From: Ceratotherium simum simum
Lineage: Eukaryota > Chordata > Mammalia > Perissodactyla > Rhinocerotidae
Length of the DNA: 64,000 nt
Assembly: GCF_000283155.1 (NCBI RefSeq)
Contig: NW_004454210.1
Location: forward strand, 6,051,001 to 6,115,000
Reading direction: 5' to 3'
Shown here: piece by piece, positions 57,087 through 64,000 of the stretch
How the letters are laid out: each line of letters begins with the position of its first letter
Numbering within the stretch: the stretch's first letter is position 1
Position numbers and translations under genes: made by a program
Notes under the pieces: generated by a model
Seen by the model: the letters and a program-made list of their open reading frames with translations, nothing else
Told to the model about the DNA's origin: nothing
Databases searched by the model: none

Positions 57087-59309
57087 ATACAGAAAAGTAT
57101 ACAAAATAGAAAAGAAAAATCACTGAGTAATGATTTCATGAAGGAGAAGAGAGTTAAAAATGTTTTGCATTTTTTTGGCTGACGGGTTGAAATCATTTGT
57201 GAAAAAAAGTATATACAGGAAAGATAAGTGTAGATGAAAAAGCTGATTTATTGAAGAAAACAAAACCACTACATTCTAAAAATAGGAAATTTGCACTTGA
57301 ATTCACTAAATTTTCCTTCCGGAAAGTGACCTCCTTTGTAAAAAATGAAAAACAATTTACTGATATTCAATTTCATTAAGCAGATAAATCAATAACTACA
57401 TAAAGCCTGAGTAGCTTGTTGGCACAAACTTGCATGACCTTATTTTCACTTAAACGTATCAAAATTTGTTCTGGCATTTAAAAAAAACATTTTTAAGTTG
57501 TCAACCAAAAAATCTATACGAACAAGTGAATAATCAAGCTATTCTCCTTTTGTGCATATAATGGTAGAAGGGAGAGGGAGAAAAGAAAAAGACGGAAAAA
57601 AATAGACGAGAATTTTCCAGGGAGCTGTTCAAAGCTGAGGAAGATGGTGATTGAGAAACAACCACAGCATTATGTAAAGATCTAAAAAATGTGCCTCATC
57701 TTAAATCAAGCCTATGTCCGTTTGTGGATTTAAGTAAAGAGGACGGCCGGGTCACTTTCCCTCAAGCTCCTTGGCTGTCAGACTCTCTCCTTGGTATTCA
57801 TGCTTTTTCTGCCATGGGGTGAATTGGAAAAGGGGCCAGGACTTCCCTGCCCAGGGCCTCCTGAGCAGTACATCTGTCATGGCTCATGTCATAGAACAGA
57901 AATGTTTGTTTTTTATCCTATTCATTTCAACTGGCAGGCAGTTATTATTAGAATGAAAAATTAAGCCATTATGCTGTGGAAGCTTTGCTGGCTCTATCGA
58001 ATTTATGGAGTTAATACAGCAAAATTATCTTTTATAGCTGATAAAAACAGCCATAGGTAGACAGCTTGGCCTGTTCTTAAGCAGAAAGAAACACAAAATG
58101 GCAGCCATGTTGGGATGCCCCACACCAAGATGGAGGCATCAATGGTTATTGCCGGTTTGATAACACATGAAGAAATACACCATAAGTGATGGTAGTCTAT
58201 TCCCAGAGATGGTTTTATTTTGATTAGTCTTCCTATAGAAAGGAAACAAAAACCATACCTTCACATTTTCTAAAAATAAACCTCTGCACTCCTTGAGTAG
58301 CCTTGAGTAGCATTGTTATTTATAGGCCTGCCATTTTTCTGTTATTTAGTGAACGTTTCAATTAACATTTCTGCTACAAAAATATTCATGTAGCAATTAC
58401 AACTTTTCAGAAACCAATGAATTGCAAGTAGAGCTACTTCCTATTTATAAACCTCTCTTCTAATATCTTCAGGAGCTGCTCATCTCTTGTAAAAGATTTG
58501 TCATAAAAAATGCAAAGCACAATGAGTACTGATGTGATGCTTTTCATTTCAAGAGCTTTATAGTGATAACTTATTCAGGCCACCTCTGTAAAGGTCACAT
58601 TGATGACGGTATCCACTAGACCAGAACAGTATTGCAGCCCGGGGGGGGGGGGGGGGTTGGTCTCTAGGGCACGCTTGACTGATCTAGCACATTAACACCT
58701 GGGTATTTTTCAAACTAAATTCTTGAATCTTTTCTTACCACATGTAATAATACCCAATGCTGACAGAGTAATGTTTTAATCCTATCCTAAAGGCTTAGGT
58801 TATGTGTATCACAGATTCTCCTTATATCCATGTGTGTATGTATTATATATGAGTGCCTATTGTTTTATTATTTGTTGAGTTTTTTGAGTTGTTTTATTTT
58901 CTTTCTAGGTTCCATGAAAATGATTTTATTGTAACACAGCTTACCTTGGTTGTCAGAAACTTGCTTAGCTTTTTGGAGAGAGGATCTAAGTTCTGCTTTG
59001 TCAAGGTTGTGGATATGAATGGCCATTTTTGACCTTACCACTGAGGTTAGAATTAAAAGGCAAATTCATTGATGCAATTGCTAAGACCAGGTCCTGAGGC
59101 AGATCTAACTGGGCTATCCCTTCCCACTTTTTAAAGATGTAGTAGGTTTGGCTAAGTAAGTATAACATTCTTGAGGTTTAGGGCCATGGAGAAGGAGAGA
59201 GTGTTTTTTGTTTTTTTGCCTTTTTTTTTTTTCCTTCAAAAATAAACTCACCGTCAGAAAAGGAGTGGATGTGATGGTTTCAGAGGCACTGGAAAGGCAT
59301 TTTAATAAC
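57087..59309. other. Repeat-poor sequence with a 16-nt G run
   Basis: No gene recognised. 58641-58656 is sixteen Gs preceded by CCC. 58290-58313 has a 10-bp tandem CCTTGAGTAG-type duplication. 57.95-58.17 kb and 58.45-58.6 kb are non-repetitive, motif-rich stretches that could be conserved (unproven). Confidence 0.4.
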
Positions 59310-59520
59310 AAGAACAGGGAGCAGTTATGAGATTTTCTTATGTGTCACGCTTGAGTCTTCATATGCTATACACATTACTTCATTTCATTGCTTCATGCCC
59401 ACTTCACAGATGAGAAAACTGAAGCACTCAAAATGACTTGTGAAAGTCATGCAGAGATCAAGTGACTGATTGAAATTCAGATCCAAGCAGCCTGGCTCCA
59501 GAGACCTCATCTATAAACAC
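59310..59520 (-). mobile_element. MIR SINE, antisense
   Basis: 'TTATGTGTCACGCTTGAGTC', 'CACAGATGAGAAAACTGAAGCAC', 'TTGAAATTCAGATCCAAGCAGCCTGGCTCCAGAG' follow MIR in reverse, nearly full length. Confidence 0.85.
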
Positions 59521-60049
59521 TATATGAAACCCCTTCCTCACCACAAGGGAACATGTGGAATGGAGCCCACACATTTGGGAGGCCAGTTGGCAGTCCACGG
59601 TCTTAGCCAAGACAATGGGCTGGTCTCTGATAAGAGAACTGGCCCCATAGGCTCCACCTTCACTCCTCTCCTCGCCCCCTCTGCCTCCCCTGTCCATCTT
59701 GGGCAGGTGTGACCCTGTGGCACATCAGGAGCATTTGTGTGGTGGCTCTTGTTTCATTTGGAGCATATTATGCCTTAGACTTGTAGCAGCTTCTCTGATG
59801 TGGAGGTCCTGCCTGCTTCAACACTTGATTAATTTCACCACTGCATCATTTCACTCCCCATGGACTTGAAAACATCATAGTAAATGTAAAAGCACTAAGG
59901 TCAGTAAATAAAGAAGTGATAATGTCAAAAGCATTCTCTTTATCAGAAATTGTTTATTTTATGATTACTCTTGATGTTGTAAAGAGATCTGTGGAAGTCA
60001 CCTTATAGGATGTTTACAGTCTAAGATTTTAAGGCTGATTGATTTTTTT
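59521..60049. other. Unannotated sequence
   Basis: Slightly more GC-rich at 59.55-59.72 kb. Overlapping frames on both strands, none with a known domain. Confidence 0.4.
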
Positions 60050-60268
60050 CTTAATTAGAGATTTGAATTCTGGTTATTCTGCTTTCTAGATGTATGACTC
60101 TAGGCAAATTATTTAACTTTTATAAGCCTCAGTTTTACCATCTGTGAAAAGGGAATGATAGAGAATGTCATAGAGCTGTTATGAGGATTAAGTGAGAGAG
60201 GTAGTATATAACTTCCTACATAACCCCTCGTACAAGATAGATGTTAGGTAAATATTAATTCTCTCCCC
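60050..60268 (+). mobile_element. MIR SINE, sense, nearly full length
   Basis: 'GATTTGAATTCTGGTTATTCTGC', 'GACTCTAGGCAAATTATTTAAC', 'CTCAGTTTTACCATCTGTGAAAAGGGAATGATAG', 'TGTTATGAGGATTAAGTGAG', ending 'TAGATGTTAGGTAAATATTA'. Confidence 0.88.
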
Positions 60269-62634
60269 TCAAACAACCCCCAAATGAATACATATATTTA
60301 GATAGAACATAGACAAGAAGAAGAAAAATATTAAACCTAGGCTTACATTCTCAGTGATTGTGTATTATTTTTACAAACAGGGTAAACATTAGGATTGCTG
60401 ACAAGAGTAATGTTTAAAATTTGAACTGAGCGTTCCATCAAACAATAGATTTGTCTTATGAATTAAAAAGGACTTCTCCATTCAGTCTGGGAAGAGATTA
60501 CAGAATAACTAGGAATTGGGGGGTCATTTAAATGACTCTCTGGAATTTTTATTCAGGCTAGAAAATTCTGATTAAGAGTTTTAACCTTGGTTTTAAAATT
60601 TTGTTTTAAAAAACTGACATAACATTACCCATAAATAGCTAATTATTTTTACTTCCAATGAGGCATGGTATGATTAAACCTAACAGTTTTTCCAATGAGT
60701 ATTGATTGGTATGAATGAGAACAAGATGTCGTAGCAAATGATAACTTTACATTTAAAATGAGAACAGCGTATTCACACTATGTGTAATGGATAATGCTCA
60801 CAAACAGTAGGATCTATTACTTTATTTTTAAATAAAATATAGAAGCAGTTAAAATGAAAAGTGGCATTACTATAATCAACCTAACATTATGTATGTTCCT
60901 AAAAGATACTTACACTAAAAATTATGAAAATAATATGTAATCTAGAAAAGACATGGTTTCTGTTTTCAAGCAACTAATACATATACACATAGACATAGAG
61001 ACTGAATATCTCCATGAATTGAAAATTAGGTCAATCCCACAACAACAACAAAAAAAGCAAGAACTTAGATGTATATTAAAATAGGTTGGAATAAACTCAG
61101 AATTTAAACACTAAAGGACATATTGTACAAAATGGTTCTGTTTTCAAAGACAAAGTCGACTCTCTGAATTCAGTATGAGAATCAATTTAATTTAAAAAGG
61201 CAAACTTTGATTATTTATATACTGCCAAGAGCTGGTGTGACCAAACTTTCTATTTGTCAATCTTATTTTGTATTTATGTACATATGTGTATATTCATAAG
61301 TATATATGCACATATATATATGCATGTATATGTATATCTGTCTATACACATACATATATGGGTGTGTGTAAGCAGAGCTACTGTTTTGGTCTGTGCATTC
61401 ATACCATCCAGGGTGAACAGTGATCCTTGCTAATTAATACCAAGCATCCCCCAAAGTGATTTAAGAGAGGAGCCAACATGAGAAAAGCTTGCACTCACAG
61501 TAAAATTTTAACAACGTGACTCTTTGGTTGCACCGTGGAAACGTGTGGCTTTGTTTCTGTGTAGACTATACTGAGAGATTCCATCTGGTCGCAATGCTCA
61601 TGTGAATGCTGTGGAAGTTCTGTTCAGTTTCATAAATCTTGTCATATATCAGGTTATTATCAATGAGGCCAAAGTAAATAATCTGCCCCCAGAATGGTGA
61701 AAGATCATTTGTGCCCTGATTGCAGGACAACGTTCTCCCCCAGCCAGTGCTGCGGCTCTCCTTTCATCAATCAGGCCTGTGGTGACCGACATCTATTGTT
61801 GTTAGGAGTTTTCTGTGAACAAGTTTCAGAATATAAACCAGTCTGGAATTAGGATATTTAATTGAGTGACAGTCAAAATAACCCTCATGCAGCTTTTTCT
61901 TTTTAATAATTGCAATATTGAGAAATGAGAGAACCCTAAGCAACTTCTGAGAGGAATGTCAATCTTGAGAACTTGGGAACCCTCATGAATCCTCCTGCTC
62001 CTGTGACCCCTGGCTAAACATGATTCAGCTTCATGCTCTAGTTTGATATGCTCCCCCACCCACCATTTTCAGCTATTCATCTCGTTGTGCTTCTCTGTCT
62101 TGACACTAAACTACTCAAAATTTAACAAAACATTACTTAGACTCTAGAAACACAGATTCTTTGTGTTTTTGGGTGAAAGCTGCTCTTATCTAGATATTTC
62201 CTTTACAAGCTTGTAAAACTGAGATGGAATTAGGACCTCCCTTTGAACTGCTGTAGGGCCCTGACCTCTTCTGTGACTCTTGTACAGCTTTCCTCCACAT
62301 GGTTTGGTATTTCAACTGCATCTCCTCCTTGTACCTGGGATGAAATTAGTGTTCCCTACGTCCCAGGTAGGGCATTTGCTTTTGCTCCTATGCCAGCCTC
62401 CTTCTCATTACCTTCATCTAGGAGATGTGTCCGAAGCCAGCACGTGTCCCCCCCTTTGATTTTTCCCATTTCCTGCATTCCCAAGAAGAGCTTTCTTGTT
62501 TCACATGGCATATTTTAGCTTGATTAAACAAAATTCATTTAAGTGATAGATACTAAGAGTAAACAAGTGTGATGTAAAGGGTGGTGCTACTCTTGGCAAA
62601 AAAACCCAGACCTTGAGGTTCTATACACGTTTGT
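60269..62634. other. Repeat-poor sequence; candidate conserved block at 61.42-61.80 kb
   Basis: 61270-61370 is an alternating AT/GT tract. 61.42-61.80 kb is non-repetitive with balanced composition and motifs such as TGCTAATTAATACC, TATCAATGAGGCCAAAGTAAATAATC and TTTCATCAATCAGGCC (homeodomain- and nuclear-receptor-like), which looks like regulatory DNA. The frame 62243-62518 has no known domain. Confidence 0.35.
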
Positions 62635-63040
62635 TCACTCATTCAACAAATATGTATTTGTTGCCTACCATGCACCAGCATTGATTCAGTGATAACTAAG
62701 ACAGAGTCCCCATTCTCCTAGAACTTATATTCCAGTGGGAAATGACAGGTAGTAAACGTATATACAAATAACATAGTTTCTGATATTGGTGAGTACCATG
62801 AAGAAAATAAAATAGATCGTGGCCATTGAGAACAAGGGTTTGGGGAGAAGCAGTTTAATATTAGGTGGAATGATTGGAGAAGACCATTCTAAGACGTGAT
62901 ATTTGAGCTGAATGACAAGAAAGAGCTAGGTGTATGAGGGTATGAGGACACTGTAGCCAGAGGGAACAGCAAATGCAAAGGCCTGGAGTCAGGAAATTGG
63001 ACTATTAGAGAAACTTTATAAAAGCCAGTGTGGCTTTTGC
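62635..63040 (-). mobile_element. L2 LINE 3' region, antisense (long copy)
   Basis: Starts 'CACTCATTCAACAAATATGTATTTG', then 'CATTCTCCTAGAACTTATATTCCAGTGGG', 'GAGTACCATGAAGAAAATAAAATAG', 'GATATTTGAGCTGAATGAC', 'CAGAGGGAACAGCAAATGCAAAGGCCTGGAG' and 'AAAGCCAGTGTGGC'. This is a well-ordered reversed L2 3' UTR and ORF end. Confidence 0.9.
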
Positions 63041-64000
63041 ACTGTGAGCATAAACTCTCTGGATGGCAGCCTTGGCATTTCCATGAGTTGAAACTTTTGA
63101 TGGGGAACCTGTGGGCACATCTGTGTTTTGAAGAAACCACCTGCATCCTTTGACCTCCAGCTCTGATTCTCAGAGTGGCCATGGTCCAGCTGAGCCAGGT
63201 ACTTGGATATTGGATTTCTCTGCTAACTTCCCCTACATCGCACACAGAAACTGATCATCAAGAAAGCTAAAATCAAAGCTGAACTTCTTGGAGATACAAC
63301 CTGTGAGTCAGAAGTAAATGGCTCATCCGTCTCGTATAGCAAATGGCCAAATATATGGTGGGAAGAAAGGGAACGGGTTTCCTGGTAGCAGTTTTTCATC
63401 CAGTCTTTTCTATTCCACTCCATCCATCCCTTTCCCCACTCCCTGCCTTCTAATAATTTGTCTTTTTGTCACAATTTGGTACCTTCTTTACCATTCAATG
63501 CTGCTCTTCGTGCTTATTTTAAGTATTATCTACTGATTTAAAATGACTAAACTAATAAAATTGTAGGTTTATTTTCTGTTGGAGTTTCCAATACTCCTAG
63601 TTTTGGTCCCTAATTTGGGAACGCAGGGACTACTCTTGTTGACTCAATCTTTGACTAAAATTGACAAAGAATTGTGATTTTTTTTTAAATTAGCATTGCT
63701 TTCTTCATCCATTCATTGGGGCCTCCAGAGTTTATGGAGAGGGATGAACACTTCACCCTCACAGCTCCCACAGTGTACAGGAGACAGACGCGCTGAAAGT
63801 GACTCCGCGATAGGGTAAAGAGTCAAATGTATGAAGTCTTAGGGCAGCCAAAAGTCAAGTCATTAACCCTGGAGAAATGGCAAGCGAGTTAGAGAGCAGA
63901 AGTCAGAGAGTTGCTGGAGTATGTGTCTATCCTCCAGCCTCTCATACATTTCCAGTTCTGGCTCACCACCAAGAATGTAATATCAGATCCAATCTAACCT
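63041..64000. other. Unannotated sequence to window end
   Basis: No gene or confident repeat. The frame 62889-63245 (-) largely overlaps the L2 and is not a gene. Confidence 0.4.

Noticed and set aside
62243..62518. 91-codon frame rich in Ser/Pro
   Set aside because: No domain and no context; likely chance in a pyrimidine-rich stretch.
1..64000. CRISPR arrays, operons, bacterial mobile elements, phage genes
   Set aside because: No regularly spaced repeats or dense coding; everything points to mammalian nuclear DNA.
1..64000. Retroviral gag/pol/env reading frames near the LTRs
   Set aside because: All LTRs seen appear solo and old; no internal viral coding sequence was recognised.

Overview
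The window is non-coding DNA from a placental mammal, almost certainly a perissodactyl and most likely Equus. The evidence is six copies of the tRNA-derived equine repetitive element (ERE) SINE. They share the GGCCGGCCC-type head, tRNA-Ser-like A and B boxes and the body GTTAGCTCAGGGCTGATCTTCCTCA; one near 50.0 kb has the CGCAAG/GGTTC head of an equine ERE1-type subfamily. The other repeats (MIR, L2, L3/CR1, MLT1 LTRs, hAT-Charlie elements, L1M) are general to eutherians. A rhinoceros or tapir cannot be excluded by eye.

I find no supportable protein-coding gene. The longest open frame is 136 codons with no recognisable domain, and the only frames with recognisable protein similarity are decayed L1 ORF2 pieces. 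The sequence is visibly AT-rich and CpG-poor, CpGs being concentrated in the EREs, and there is no CpG island. This fits a gene desert or the inside of a very large intron.

Layout: 0-0.5 kb, two L1 3' ends; 2.3-9.5 kb, a GAT repeat, MIR/L2 pieces, an MLT1 LTR and a MER5-type DNA transposon split by an ERE; 9.9-14.6 kb, an ERVL-type LTR, an L1 tail, an ancient L3/CR1 RT fragment, a 44-bp perfect palindrome and a hAT element; 15.2-17.2 kb, repeat-poor sequence resembling conserved enhancer DNA, containing a 28-bp-stem hairpin; 18.3-28 kb, MIR, LTR, L2, ERE, MER5A, L1M and an MLT1 LTR interrupted by an ERE; 28.36-29.63 kb, a 190-bp inverted repeat around a 0.9-kb spacer; 29.6-45.2 kb, mostly unique sequence with two EREs, one MLT1, one hAT element and L1/MIR/L2 pieces; 47.95-56.66 kb, a large fossil L1M block into which a younger truncated L1 and an ERE inserted at the same target; 57.0 kb, a retroposed 5' half of tRNA-Ser; 59-64 kb, MIR/L2 and unique sequence.

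No genes work together here. The informative content is the history of retroposition (nested insertions with target-site duplications) and a few structured or possibly constrained non-coding segments. Repeat families were assigned from memory of consensus sequences; edges are approximate unless a target-site duplication is given.
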